A stretch of DNA of 64,000 nucleotides, from the NCBI GenBank assembly GCA_951812925.1, contig OX638370.1:113226897-113290896 (forward strand). The letters are read 5' to 3'. The translations under genes were made by a program, and so were the position numbers. Positions within the stretch are counted from its first letter, which is position 1; every line of letters begins with the position of its first letter. The notes beneath the pieces were generated by a model that searched no databases, was not told where the DNA came from, and saw only the letters and a program-made list of their open reading frames with translations. Source of the stretch: Calliopum simillimum. Its lineage: Eukaryota; Arthropoda; Insecta; Diptera; Lauxaniidae. Positions 1-12,200 of this stretch are shown piece after piece.

Positions 1-255
1 CTGATTGGAGTTCTGGAGTACAGAGAATCTTCGTACCAATTTTCCAAAATATTTGTTCATTTCATGCATGTTAAATAAGGTTACATCGGTCAGTCCGAAA
101 AAAAAATTATCATAGACGGTATCTGATTAGAGTTCTGAATAGCAATCGAAGAGTGTTAAAGAAAATTCTAGTAACCTTTTTCCAAAATATTCGTACTTTT
201 CATTTTAATGGAAAAATCAGAAAAATTTTGTTTTCTCTCAGATAAATGCCTGATG
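1..255. repeat. Dispersed repeat, partial copy at window edge
   Basis: AT-rich sequence with recurring phrases such as 'ttccaaaatattcgtac' and 'agttctg' that recur at 50340-50880 and 54290-54900. No open frame. I read it as part of a dispersed repeat family that also includes the neighbouring palindrome; family identity is unknown. Confidence 0.5.
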
Positions 256-1041
256 AAACGGTTCACGGCACTTCTTCTAGCTATTTCAAAGTTTCGAAAT
301 CTGTTCAAAAAGAAATCTTAGCTGATTGTTTTTTAAAATGAGGTCGAAAAACGGTACATTTGAAAAAAAAACAACAAACCAAAATAGTAATTTTCGGTGC
401 TGAATCCGAATCCAGTCTCGGAATTGCTCTATCACGTACGGTTTTTAAAATATTCTAACCTAAAAGTTCAAAATACGATTTTTGAGGTTATATGAAGGAC
501 GCGTGAAATTATTCTGCTCTTTTCTACTTAAATTAAGCATTAATAATGCATTGCTTAATACTATTCTTCCGCTTCAAAATAAGCTATGAATTCGTATTGT
601 GTGATTCGTACTTAAAAGTTATGACCACTTTAAAATGATTTATGAAAGTTAAAAATCGTAAGTGGATTCTTAAATGAGTTTTCACTCCATGGCCTCATTT
701 TCACATGGTCATAACTTTTTAAGGAGAAATCATACAACACCAATTCATAGTTTATTTAAAAGCGATATTTGATGCATTTAGTAGAAAAGATCAAAACAAT
801 TTGGTGCGCCTTCTACAAAAACCTCAAAAATCGTGTTTTTGAACTTTTAGGTAAGAATATCTCAAAAACTATATGTGATTCTGGATTCGGATTCAGCACT
901 GACAAATACATTGAAAATGATTATTTTGGTTTCTTGTGTTTTTTGATCTCATTTTAAAAAATTGATCAGCTAGGATTTTTTTTGGAACAGATTTCGAAAC
1001 TATAAAATAGCTGGAATTAGATGCCGTACACGGCATTTCCA
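256..1041. repeat. Imperfect palindromic element, about 390-bp arms
   Basis: The left side (from about 256) and the reverse complement of the right side (ending about 1041) align almost throughout. Shared segments include 'tagtttcgaaatctgtt'-like, 'tgctgaatccgaatcc' and 'cctaaaagttcaaaa'. The centre is near 640. The arms differ at many sites, so it is old. The short ORF at 769-957 lies inside an arm and is not a gene. A related half copy sits at about 55080-55310. Confidence 0.7.
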
Positions 1042-2670
1042 TTAAACTTATTTTTGATTAAAGATAGGTGTAAACCAAAGCGCATGTATTTTTCTTTAAT
1101 GAATTAACTCATAAAAATTAATTAGACTCGTTAAATTTATTCAATTCAAACCATTTTTTGACAAGTTATTGCAATTAAAATTAATGTAGCGGAACAATGT
1201 TGAAATAAATTATTTATAAAAAATTTATTGAATTGCAAATTTCTGTGGCAAAACGGTAAAATACATCAAGTCGACTTAAGACAAATGGATTTAAAGACAT
1301 TTCTCATATCAACTTAAGCTGTTTGTTTCTTTTTTATCACAGATTTAATTATCATAAACATTAAACTATATACAAATCATAATAAAAAATAACTAATAAC
1401 ATAGCCCATGTCATCAGCATTCTTAAAGAAAACAGAATCCATTTTGTTGAAACAAACACTCTCTTTCTCACCAGGTAGTTAAAGACAACCGATTGTGTAT
1501 AAAACCGGCAAAACCAATGATAAAACAGCGACATTAATAACAGCTAATAGTTGCTGCTCTTCACACTTAAATCTCAGTAGAATAGAGCATATGTAGTTGA
1601 AAGATAAAAATCTGGTGGGAGGGTCAAGAGATGATATTGAAATGTTTTCTTAAATAGATACTCTTGGAATACCACAGGAATGACGTAATCAAACCAAACA
1701 AAAAAGCACAACGCCTCTCCCAGAATTAATGAGCCACCTCTTCCAAAAGTAATCTAATTGATATTAAATACAAGCAAAAAATGTCATGCTTCGAAAAACA
1801 TTTGTAGTCTCTCTCTGAACGATATTCATGTGACTAACTTGAGGATATTGATAAGACATTCGAAGCAGCTTTCTTAGGAAATGAATGATGATTAACTGCA
1901 CAATAACAATAAAAAGAATAAACAAAAAATAGCCACAACGATGACAAATATTAAATTGCAAAGTTTAGCATTTAAGATATATATACTATAAAAAATTGGG
2001 ATTCAAAAAAAGTGTGTGCATGTTTAGATTTCAGAAATCAACAGAAACACCTGCAATCGCTTTTAAAGTCTTCTGTTAGAAACTAAAATGCTATGAGGTA
2101 TTAAAAAATATAATTAAAGTTGTTCAACAATAAACGGAAACGCACAACCATCGTTGCTAAGATGAAAGCACCACTAACCATTTGGTTGGTGCAACACAAT
2201 TACACCACCATCAAAAAAAAAAAGAAAGAACAGATTTTTCATACACGTATCGAGGTCAGTAAAGGCTACTATTGCCACCGCAACGTTATATGAAAGTTGT
2301 TGGTCGGCAGTTTTAAGAAAACTATTCAGAAAAAAGAAAATGCACAAGATGCAAGTTAAACGATGGAAGAAAGGCAATGACCAGATAAATTTTTGATATT
2401 ATCAACCGCAGCATCAGCGAAAAAATAAAATTGAAATAAAAAATAGGAATTAAAAAATATATTGTCCGGCCTGACCAGATTATTTCCCCTGGGTGTAATA
2501 CAACAGTCAACAGCGAGCGCCAACAAAAATAACAAACAGTATTGTAAGTGCACAGAAGAAATGTATAGAATTCAAAATAAGGCAGAAGGAAATATTTTCG
2601 TTAACAATTGCAAATCACAATGCATTGGCTAAAAGATCAATTACTGGGGATACTCCATAAAACAGCGGTA
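1042..2670. other. AT-rich non-coding stretch
   Basis: No supported exon. ORFs are short, without recognisable domains, and on conflicting strands. No clear inverted repeat was seen. Confidence 0.5.
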
Positions 2671-2674
2671 AGAA

Positions 2675-3010
2675 ATAACTGCCAATGAAATAACGCCCAA
2701 ATTGTTTTCTTTTACAATTTACGCTTTTTGTTTTTATTTTCTGCTTTATTTAAACGAAATAACGCCCAAGTTATTTTCATATAAATTTGGACGACAATCA
2801 TTTTGGAAATAGCGCCCAAAATTTATTTATATGAAAATTTAGGCGTTTTTTCGTTTTGTTTTTGGGCGTTTTTTTTTAATGAAATGACGGCCAAATTTTT
2901 AACGAAGTGAAGCCCAAAATGACTATCGCCTATATATGAAAATAATTTGGGCGTTGTTTCGTTTTTGTTTTTGGGCCTTATTTAATTTTGTTTGGGCGAT
3001 ATTTCATTTC
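2675..3010. repeat. Cluster of short direct and inverted GCCCAAA repeats
   Basis: The motif 'gaaataacgcccaaatt' and its complement 'aaatttgggcgttatttc' recur about eight times in both orientations in some 330 bp. The alternation suggests nested short hairpins, or repeated insertion or amplification of a very small palindromic repeat. No coding signal. Confidence 0.65.
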
Positions 3011-3468
3011 AATGTTTAAGCATTTTTTGCGTAATTTTGTCTTGTTTTAATATTTTTTGTTCATGCGTTCTTTAAGTCTCATATGTCTCGAAAACGGAGT
3101 CAGATATCAGCATTTTTTTAAACTTATTTTGTGCCGTTTTACGTTAAAACATAATCGACTTTCCTTGTTAATAACTTTGCTTGAAATTTCTTCAATATTC
3201 CATTGTTACAGTCTCGAGAACGAAGTGGGATATCGAAAAATTTTATTTAATTTTTTCGTCTTATTTTGGGATGTTTTATGTGAAAACATAGTCAAATTTT
3301 TCTTCTGCTGAAACTTCTTCAGTATATTGTCTATTATTTTAAGCCTCGATACCTTAAAATCGAAGTGATATCAAAACATTTTATTCAATATTTTCGACTA
3401 ATTTTCGATCGATTTATAAAAAAATATCGACAAACCTAGGGGTCAAAAGGAAATCGAAGTATCCCCTT

Positions 3469-3843
3469 TTGTATTTTCTTTCTCAAAAGTGCACTTGGAA
3501 CGAAAATTCTTGGGCTTACCCTACTACAAAGCGCGATGACGAAGAACAAACGATGGCGTCAGGCAAAGGCGACGGTGCAGCAAACATGAAGCAGCATTCA
3601 AAAAAAGACTACGAGTACATGCCGCAACAAAATGACAGCAGTGGAATTTTCCTGAATCTCCTCTTTGAAGATATAAAAAAAAAAAAATTGCTGGAAAAGG
3701 AAATAACCTCATTTTCCACGTTGGTTAATGTTATTTTAAGTTGCTACGATAGCCAAAATTTATTTGTATTTAATTCCAACTCTTTAATTTCTTTCTTTTC
3801 AACAGAAATCGGTATTTTCCTATTTCAATTTTGTGCAAAATAA
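3469..3843 (+). CDS. Unrecognised 124-aa ORF, doubtful
   Basis: The segment around 3530-3690 is less AT-rich than its surroundings and has codon-like structure: a charged stretch beginning with the second Met (MASGKGDG), then KKDYEYMPQQNDSSG and a Leu/Lys-rich segment. The last third is hydrophobic, AT-rich and looks like random translation. I recognise no domain. It could be a single exon with a downstream splice site, a transposase fragment, or chance. There is no neighbouring exon I can join it to. Confidence 0.2.
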   Translation: MYFLSQKCTWNENSWAYPTTKRDDEEQTMASGKGDGAANMKQHSKKDYEYMPQQNDSSGIFLNLLFEDIKKKKLLEKEITSFSTLVNVILSCYDSQNLFVFNSNSLISFFSTEIGIFLFQFCAK

Positions 3844-4737
3844 ATTGGAAAATTAAAATTCTTGTACATGCTCTTCTTCTTTTTCTCTATGCGCGGACTC
3901 ACTCATCAACTCACCTTTCACCAAATTATTCCTTTCTCGTTATGAATTTTTCCTTTCTTTTTCTGTTGTTTATTTTAATTATGCAGCACAAGAAAATCGG
4001 TTTTTCACAATAATTTGAAGGATATTTTTTCTTTAAAATTTTGATTGTATTTCAAATGATAGAGGTTACTTTTTAGAGTTTATATTTCACTTGCCGTTTT
4101 AATTTTAATAAATATCTTGCTTCTTAAAAATGACAAGAACAGACAAACCCGTTGCACTACCGACAAACGTTGAGAAAAAACTACAACAAAATTCGAATTT
4201 CGAACCGCAAGAACGATGATGACGAACGAAGCGAATTCGTCGTGGAGAGGTATGCGCAAAATAGCGTTGCCAATTATTTAAAACTGCAATATAAAAAAAC
4301 TGCCATACAAAAACTGCAATATAAAAAAACTACATTTGGGGGACACAAGCGATTGTGTTCGTCAGTTTTCCTCAAATTTCGTGACCGCTCTTTTTCGTCA
4401 ATCAACATTTTTTAAGAGTTGGGAAAATCGACCATATCGATCAGAGGCCATATTTGGCATTCTTGTATTTGTAATCTTCTATTTGTTTCGAACCATGGCG
4501 AAAAAAACGAGGCAGAAAGCGAGTAACCTCTGCGAAGTTTGTCCAATTGTTGATGCGCCAATCTAAAAATAACCCATCTCTCTCATCGGAAGAACTAAAA
4601 AGTAGTTGAGTTCAAAATTGTCGAAAAATCGATCACGAGATTTGTGAAACGCCTCTAGGTTATGAAAATGGTAGTTTCAAGTTTTTATGCTAATAATCAA
4701 GAATTTGGCTGTTTATATAGAAAACTGAAGGGAATAA
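3844..4737. other. Non-coding stretch, no confident feature
   Basis: Contains two short overlapping open frames (4152-4415 and 4336-4566) with no recognisable family. A 13-bp phrase 'aaactgcaatata' is repeated around 4281-4323. Nothing else was identified. Confidence 0.4.
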
Positions 4738-4885
4738 TAGCCGTGTTCTTGACGACAGTTTATATGTGCAGTTACCTGCTGTATATATGAGAAACGAATG
4801 GTAAAACAGCAAATGTGATTGATTCAACACAGATAAATAAATATGCCCAGAACAAGCCGATAAACTGTCGTCAAAAACACAGCTA
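4738..4885. repeat. Small palindromic MITE-like repeat
   Basis: Terminal inverted repeats: 'gtgttcttgacgacagttta' near 4743 and its complement 'taaactgtcgtc' near 4861, ending 'cacagct'. About 148 bp in total, non-coding. Confidence 0.65.
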
Positions 4886-4890
4886 ATATA

Positions 4891-4996
4891 GGGGGTTATC
4901 GTGAATAAATATTCCCGGGGAGTTTTCTCAGTCTGCCGTGCATTCTTTATTGCAGTTTAAGAAAATTCCCCGGGAATCTTGATTCACGATAACCGC
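4891..4996. repeat. Small palindromic MITE-like repeat
   Basis: Begins 'ggggttatcgtgaata' and ends 'gattcacgataaccgcc'. An inner inverted pair 'attcccgggga' / 'tccccgggaat' is also present. About 106 bp, abutting the previous palindrome with only a few bases between. Confidence 0.65.
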
Positions 4997-5097
4997 CATA
5001 GTAATTTTTCTAGTGGGCATATTGCCTTTTACGCCAAATGGAGTTTTTTCAATGTACAACTCAGGAAAGGCTAAAAATTTTCGATATGAATTACATC

Positions 5098-5208
5098 TTA
5101 GAGCCTGGACACAAGAAAGACTAAATTGCCGGAAAACGATCCCTCCGCTTGCCTACAAATAGTACTATCGCCCGACAATTTAGCCTCTTGTGTGTCCAGG
5201 CCCTTAGA
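5098..5208. repeat. Small palindromic MITE-like repeat
   Basis: 'ttagagcctggacacaaga' at the left end pairs with 'cttgtgtgtccaggcccttag' at the right end (one extra TG). An inner pair 'actaaattgcc' / 'gacaatttag' is also present. About 110 bp, non-coding. Confidence 0.65.
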
Positions 5209-5798
5209 AGCCACAGAAAAATACTTTTGAAAATTCTTAAGTAAACAACTGGACTCCAAGACTTCCCAAATACCCAACTGATAAAAATTATTGGCAACGC
5301 CAGCACTGAGTCACCAAGCGAATTATTGGCAATTCTCTACTGCCTTTTTCTGTAACATGAATTCGCCGCTTTTTTTTTGCAGTTGCATTTTCTAATGCCG
5401 ACCAAAAAGGAACAATATGTGGGCAAATAAATTTAATTTTTCACTTACCCAGCTTAAAATTACAATATTTTTAATCTTCTCACAATTGTTTCCAAGATTT
5501 TATGAAAGAACGAGCACAATTTCCGCCGACAGTACAAACAAGCAGACAGCTTTCCTTTGACAAAAAGTATTCGCCGCTAAATGTCAAAAAATAGGGCGTT
5601 TTATGCAATCAAGAATGAAGAGTACGAAATTTCAAGGGCTTCCAAGCACTTAAAAAAATGTTATCATTTTCAGTTTATTAACATAATAAATCATGCAACA
5701 AACTTAAAAGTAGGCATTAATTACAAAGATTATCAGCCTAATGAATACAATAAGATATTTATTTAAAAACTAACATGAGTTTAGAACATCAAGATTTT

Positions 5799-5802
<4 letters not shown>
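5209..5802. other. Non-coding stretch
   Basis: No supported gene. A 61-aa open frame at 5581-5766 has no recognisable family. Confidence 0.4.
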
Positions 5803-5838
<36 letters not shown>

Positions 5839-6035
5839 GTTGTCTGCAGTTGGTACTTGAAGTAAGTTAAGGAATGTATTATTCAGCTTTTGACATTCGT
5901 TTTTTATTGGTAAATAATCGAAGATTAGATGGCTAATGGTGACACTTGGATGACGACATAGTGGACATGATGGTGGTGCAGTTTTATCCATTAGATGACG
6001 ATGGGTTAGAAGTCTATGGCCCATACGAAATCCAC
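5803..6035 (-). pseudogene. 3' end of a non-LTR retrotransposon ORF2, truncated
   Basis: The minus-strand frame reads a GHRLLTHRHL motif, then a cysteine/histidine cluster (CPLCRH ... ISHLIFDY). This is the H-x-L-TH / C-x2-C / EHLL-type C-terminal region found after the RNase H domain of jockey/I/R1-clade elements. The frame runs into a long (TA)n and A-rich run at 5803-5835, which on the minus strand would be the 3' tail. The upstream part of ORF2 is absent, as expected for 5' truncation. Confidence 0.6.
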
Positions 6036-6127
6036 AAAAAAAAAATAAAAAAATAATATTAATCTTTGAGATGAAAACGTGTATCTATATTATTTCTGTG
6101 GACTTTGACAAAACAACCTAAGGCTTA

Positions 6128-7475
6128 ATTCCACTTTATCGACTGTTGTTGTTTTTTTTTTTTATTTTTTTTGCCCAAATAGGGCTTTGAAAATTAATCA
6201 CAACGACAACAACAACAACCTCTGAGCGGATCTACTTTCGGAGATATAGCCATCGGAAGATCGGGATATATCTTTTATAAAAATCGGTATAAGTTGGGAA
6301 CCCCTGGATAAATTTTAAAAATATTGATGTCATATGAAAGGTATTTTATAAAGCTATACAATTGTTATACAAAGTTTTTCAATTTGAGTGATAGTTTTCG
6401 AGATATGACAATTTTTCAAAAATTCACCCCATTTTTTTCCCAAAAAAAAAACTGAATTTTTCCCAAAAAATGTATTATTGACCTATAATTTTCACAACTA
6501 AACTAAATAGCCCATTTTATTTCCTTTCATTTGATATGCAACATGTATCTGAAATGACATCATTAATAAATTTTTATAGAAAAAAACAAAGAGACCAAAT
6601 CAATTTTCTTGAAATTAGGAACTTTAAACAACAACAATGCCAGAACAAACAACAACAACAAAAACAACAACTACTACTACAACAACAACAACTTGGATAC
6701 TACTACAACAACAACAACAAAGAGGATCAGCTACTAATTATATTAAAAAAATTTAAAATTTTTATAAAAAATTGCGCGCGCAATTTGGCTAGCAAACTAT
6801 GTGTTGGATATATTATAGATTGATCCGCGGCCGAAGGCCGCCGCGAAGCCGGTATCGGATTTTTGGGAGTTTTAAATCCTGAGTTGCTGCCGCAGGCCGC
6901 CTAATTACCCCTACTCCTATGTAAAATTACTGTTGTTGGAAAGTAGTAAAATTGTTGTTGTTGTTGTCTTTTTGGCACTGTTTAAAGTTCCAAATTTGAA
7001 GAAAATTGATTTGGTCCATTTTTGTTTTTTTCTATAAAAATTTATTAATGATGCAATTTCAGATACATAATGCATATCAAATGAAAGGAAATAAATTAGG
7101 CTTCCTTATTTAGTTATTAAAATTATAGGTTAACAACACATTTTTTGGGAAAAATAACGATTTTTTGCAAAAAAAATCGGGTGAATTTTTGAAAAATTGT
7201 TATATCTCGAAAACTATCACTCAAATTGAAAAACTTTGTATGGCAATTATATAGTCCGGTAAAATGCCTTTCATATGACACCAATTTAAAATCCATCCAA
7301 GGGTTCCCAACTTATACCGATTTTTATAAAAGATATATCCCGATCTTCCGATGACTATATCTCCGAAAGTAGATGCGCTCAGAGGTTGTTGTTGTTGTTG
7401 TTGTTGTTGTAATTAATTCCCAGAGCCATTTTTGGGCAAAAAAAAAAAAAACAACACCAGTCGATAAAGTGGAAT
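6128..7475. mobile_element. Long palindromic (foldback-type) element, 1.35 kb
   Basis: The termini are 'attccactttatcgac' at 6128 and its complement at 7460-7475. Arms of about 550-600 bp align with moderate divergence. Both contain the (CAA)n / (GTT)n microsatellite, the 'ccgatcttccgatg'-type segment, and the 'gagtgatagttttcgagatat' region. The central 6820-6920 segment is unusually GC-rich (ccgcggccgaaggccgccgc). The ORF at 6536-6823 is Gln-rich translation of the CAA repeat and is not a gene. Confidence 0.75.
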
Positions 7476-8159
7476 TGTTCCCAACCTATCTCGAAATAAG
7501 ACAATTTTCCAGGATTTTAATCATAAACATAAAACTTAAATACGCTTCTTTTGGTGAAATCGCCATGTCTCTATGACTTTTGGGTGCAAAGATAAAGAAT
7601 CGAAAATCAACCTATCTCGATTTTTTATTTCGAATTGCATTTGACAAAACATCTTATCTCAAATAGGTTAAAAAATTCAAGCATTTGCAACAAAAAATTT
7701 TAAAAATGCATTTCACAAAACAACTCAAGTCGACATAAGAAAATGGTTTTTTCTTCACAAAACATCTTAAGTCGAGATAAGATACAAGTTTAATGGCAAA
7801 AAAAAAAATTTCACAAAAGCACATCTTCAAAATAAGTTATGTTTTCTATGGAGAGAAGCGGAATTTTTTAAATAAAAAATATGGGACAAAAACATCTTAT
7901 TTCAATTTTATTGATCTTAGAGCAAAAAAAGTGAAAGAAAAATATTTGTTTAGTATTCATTTGTAATACACAAAAAGAATTGAGAAGCATCAAAGTTGTT
8001 TTTTTGCTCTCCTGAAAAGTTGGCAAAATCGGGTAAGGTTGTTGTGTTAAAAGTCCACAGATTGTATGAATTTTGATTTCTTAAAATATTTTTAATTTTT
8101 GGACACCAATTTCTGACCACTGCTATCTTTTATCTACATATATATAAATAGGCAAACGA
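7476..8159. other. AT-rich non-coding stretch
   Basis: Several short phrases of the type 'aagtcgacataaga' / 'aagtcgagataaga' recur around 7700-7800, and a similar 'aagtcgacttaagaca' occurs at 1267. No gene or clear element boundary was seen. Confidence 0.4.
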
Positions 8160-8740
8160 AATCGGTTAGGTCCCTGTTTCTATACCTAAATCTCAACCGA
8201 TTTGCTTGATTTTTTTTTTTGTTGGAAAGGTTGTGAGGAGGAGCAGTGCATAGGACTATATTTGTTTATATAGTGGGAGGTGCCACGCCCCTAAATGGAA
8301 AAAACGATCTCACGGCTAAACCGCTGCATCGATTTTAACGAAATTTGGTATGGAGATAGGGTTAGGACTAGGGAACGATAATATGACCATTATGTTTTTC
8401 AGTGGGCGGTGCCACGCCCCTAAATGGAAAAAACGCTCTCACAGCTAAACCGCTGCATCGGTTTCAACGAAATTTGGTATGGAGATAGGATTGGCACTAA
8501 GGAACGATAAAATGACCATTATATTTTCAGTGGGCAGTGCCACGCCCCTAAATGGAAAAAACGCTCTCACGGCGAAAATACTGCAAACGATTTTTATGAA
8601 GTTTGGTATAGATATAGAGTTAGCACTATATAGCACGATAACATGATAGATTTTTATGAATTTTGGTATAGATAGATATCAAAAACTGTTTGCTCTTTAG
8701 TAGGAGTTACACGCCTCTAAATGGAAAGTACGATATTGCA
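8160..8740. repeat. Tandem repeat, about 128-bp period, with conserved GTGCCACGCCCC box
   Basis: Boxes of 'agtggg..gtgccacgcccc' start at 8272, 8401 and 8529, giving periods of 129 and 128 bp. A decayed fourth copy is near 8698. Each unit continues 'taaatggaaaaaacg', then 'ctctcac', then 'gaaatttggtatgg'. The unique leader (8160-8271) plus one unit recurs in reverse orientation at 63452-63665. The family is therefore dispersed and this copy has been tandemly expanded. Confidence 0.75.
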
Positions 8741-9205
8741 ACTTAGCTGCTGCACCGATGCAGATAACCCGAACCCTAAGGAAGAATATTAAAATTTTTT
8801 GTGTTTTATCGACCAAGGAAGGGTATAAAAACTTTTTCCTTTATTTTATGGTCAAATCGAAATGGGCGAATTTCGGCCACAAGGCGAACTCTAGTAAAAT
8901 TAAATTGTTCTGCAGATGCATAAGTAATTGTAAATTAAAGCCTAGAGGGAACACAAAAAGTAAACTTATGCCTAGCAAAGTCTTTGCCAAAACCCCATTT
9001 TACAAAGTTATTCGCCCTTGCTTTAGCATGAACTATTAAAATAAAAACACAACTATTTATAAATTATATGTGGTACATTAAAACCACAATATATATTTTA
9101 TTTTTATAAAAATACACTTACTGACTAATAAATGCAACAGTTTCTTAAAGGTATTCACAATTGAACAATAAAACAATAATCAAATGTCAACATAAATGCC
9201 ATTAT
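8741..9205. other. Mccc2: Non-coding, includes 3' flank of Mccc2
   Basis: The 93-aa open frame at 8758-9039 has no recognisable domain. On the minus strand an AATAAA-type signal is present near 9097-9103, about 105 bp past the Mccc2 stop, and probably ends that transcript. Confidence 0.4.
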
Positions 9206-12200
9206 TTACATACGGAAAACGCCGAATTTAGTTTCATGTCCAGCATTATTGAGTGCTGCCTTTAAACTTAGCCCTAAAACTTGACGTGTATCAGCTGGAT
9301 CTATAATACCATCATCCCATAGACGAGCAGTACTGTAGTAAGGTGAACCTTCTTTTTCAAAAGTCTCAATAATTGGTGCTTTTAGTTTGTTGGCCTCAGC
9401 TTCTGTGAATTCTTTACCAGTCCTTTGACGTTGATCAGCAGTGATTTGAGCTAAAACATTAGCAGCTTGTATACCACCCATGACAGAGATACGTGAATTT
9501 GGCCACATGTAAAGAAAACGTGGTGAATATGCGCGACCACACATTCCTAGAAAGAAAATATATATCGTTAGCTTAGTATGGAAAAGGCGTAACTCACATT
9601 TTCAATACTTTACAGAAGGAAAAAACTGAATGAAATTTGATACGCCAAACATTTAAACATTTTCTTTGTTTTTTTGGGTAGTTTTGTGTGTTAGGTCTTT
9701 TTATTTTAAAATTTTTTTAAAAAAGAAGTGAGTTAGGGCTTTTTACAATAAATCAAAAATTATGAATAAAATTAAAGTTATTCAATATAAAATGAAAAGG
9801 AAAACCTTTACAAAGAAAGTTAATTGGATTGGACAAAAATTTGAATGAAAATGTTTATGTTTTGTAAGGAAGATTATCATAAAAGTGGTGACAATCAGCA
9901 GCTAACAACAATTTAAAACATTAAAGTGTACATCAAGTAAAGTTTATGATCATAAAGTACCCACAGCAACTAAACTCGTAGATGCTATTAATGTTTTCCT
10001 ATCAGTATGTCTTGATATTCTTCGTATTGACTTTGAAGCCTTCGGGTGACTTTCGGGTACCTTCGGATGCCTTAGAAAACTATAAATTAAGGCTTTTTGA
10101 TAGTCCGCCATAGATGCTTTCCTTCTTGTATACCTAGGAATTCTTTGTTTTGATTTGGAAGCCTTCGGGTGAATTTCTGTAACCTTCGGATGTTCCAAAA
10201 AAACTACCAGTTAGACCTTTTTGATGTATGTATGTATTCTCCTTTAACTCCTAGGAGGAGCATAGGGCCAATATGAAATCTCTCCATTTGTCACGATCCC
10301 TTGCGATGACTTTGATCTCTTGCCACGATTTTCCCGATTCTTGGATCTCCTTTTCCAACGACCTTTTCCAGTTGGTTTTGGGTCTACCACGTCCTCTACT
10401 GCCTTGTGGATTCCACTCAAGAGCCTGGCGACCTTTTTGATAGTCCGCCAATAATATTTTCCCTCCGGTATACCGAAATATTCTTCGTTTTGACTATCAA
10501 GCCTTCGGGTGGCCTTCGAGAACCTTCGGGTATCTTAGAGAACTATCAAATAAGGTTCATTGATAGTCTACCATAGATGTTTTTCCTCTAGTATACCTAG
10601 ATGTTTTTCGTTCTGACCAGAAAACCTTCGGATAATCTTCGGGAACCTTCGTGTATAGCATAAAAAACTTCTCATATTTGAGATACACTCACTGCTAAGT
10701 TTTCAGCTTAATTAACAGAATAGTTTCTGAGTGATTTTAACACTATTTAAACACTACGTATTGTGAGTTAGGGCTTTTTTCTTTCAAAAAATTTTTGTTA
10801 TGTGTTAGGGCTTTCTTAAAATTGACTATAACTTGGCTAATTTTGAAATTATCATGCCTAATTTTTGTAGGGAGGTGTATTAGAGAGTGGCCAACCAGAA
10901 TATGCAAAAAAGTCAATTTCGAAAAAATTTGAGATACGTCTTTTCCATATTAAGCTAACGATATGTACGTTTGGATCTTTAAAATAGTTTTTTTATAAAA
11001 TTAGTTTAACAGTCTGAACAAGAATCTATTGAACGTCTAAAACTCGGAAAAGATTTTAGGCGTTCACTCGGCAGTTAACGCTAATTTGGAGGTTTTATTA
11101 TTAAAATATTGAAAATGAAAAATCATACCATAATTGCCAGCACCATACGAGCCCCCAATGATGACAGTAAATTTGGGGACATTAGCACATGCCACAGCAG
11201 TTACCATTTTCGCACCATTTTTAGCTATACCGTTCGCTTCAGCATCTCGGCCAACCATAAAACCTTCAAAATATTTATGTACATTAGTTTTACAGAACGT
11301 TAAAGCATGAGAAGAGTTAAGAACGCATTTTAAAAACGTTTTGTCTTTTGTCTCTGGGCTCTAAAGCCTGAGAATATATATTCATGATAAGTCTCGTTAT
11401 ATTTACCGGTAATATTTTGCAAAAATACCAAAGGAATTTTACGCTGTGCACAAAGTTGAATAAAATGTGCACCCTTTAAAGCGCTCTCCGAAAACAGCAC
11501 ACCATTGTTACCCACAATGCCAACTGTATGGCCATAAAGTTTAGCAAAACCGCAGACTAAAGACTCGCCATATAATTTTTTAAATTCGGTAAAACGACTT
11601 CCGTCTACCAAGCGAGCGATGACTTCTCGCACATCAAAGCTTTTCGTCAAATTGGGACCAACAATGCCGTACAATTCTTTAGTATCGTATTTAGGCTCTT
11701 CTACCGTAGTTGGTGGAACGAGCTGAACAGTCTTATTGGCTTTCTGACTTGAGTACAACAATTGCTCATTGTATGCATTCGTAGAGGGCAAATTTAAGTT
11801 TTTAACAACTTGTCTTGCCAAATAAAGGGCATGCTCATCATCGACCGCATAATGATCGGTGACGCCTGAGGTTTTGCAATGTAAATCAGCGCCACCTAAA
11901 TCCTCTGCTGACACTTCTTCGCCGGTTGCCGCCTTAACGAGAGGTGGACCTGCTAAGAAAATTGTGCCTTGTTTCTTAACAATTATGCTCTCATCAGCCA
12001 TAGCCGGTACATATGCGCCTCCAGCAGTACAGCTACCCATAACAACAGCTATTTGTGGTATACCAAGAGCGGACATATTGGCTTGGTTGTAGAAAATGCG
12101 ACCAAAATGCAGCTTATCAGGAAAAACGTCAGCCTGACGTGGTAAATTAGCGCCACCAGAATCTACCAAATAAATGCAAGGTAAACGATTTTCTTGCGCT

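Noticed and set aside
6536..6823. 95-aa Gln-rich ORF resembling a transcription-factor polyQ region
   Set aside because: Derived from a (CAA)n microsatellite in a foldback element; the mirrored arm holds (GTT)n.
11859..12092. 77-aa plus-strand ORF inside Mccc2 exon 3
   Set aside because: It is the antisense shadow of a highly conserved carboxyltransferase exon and has no domain of its own.
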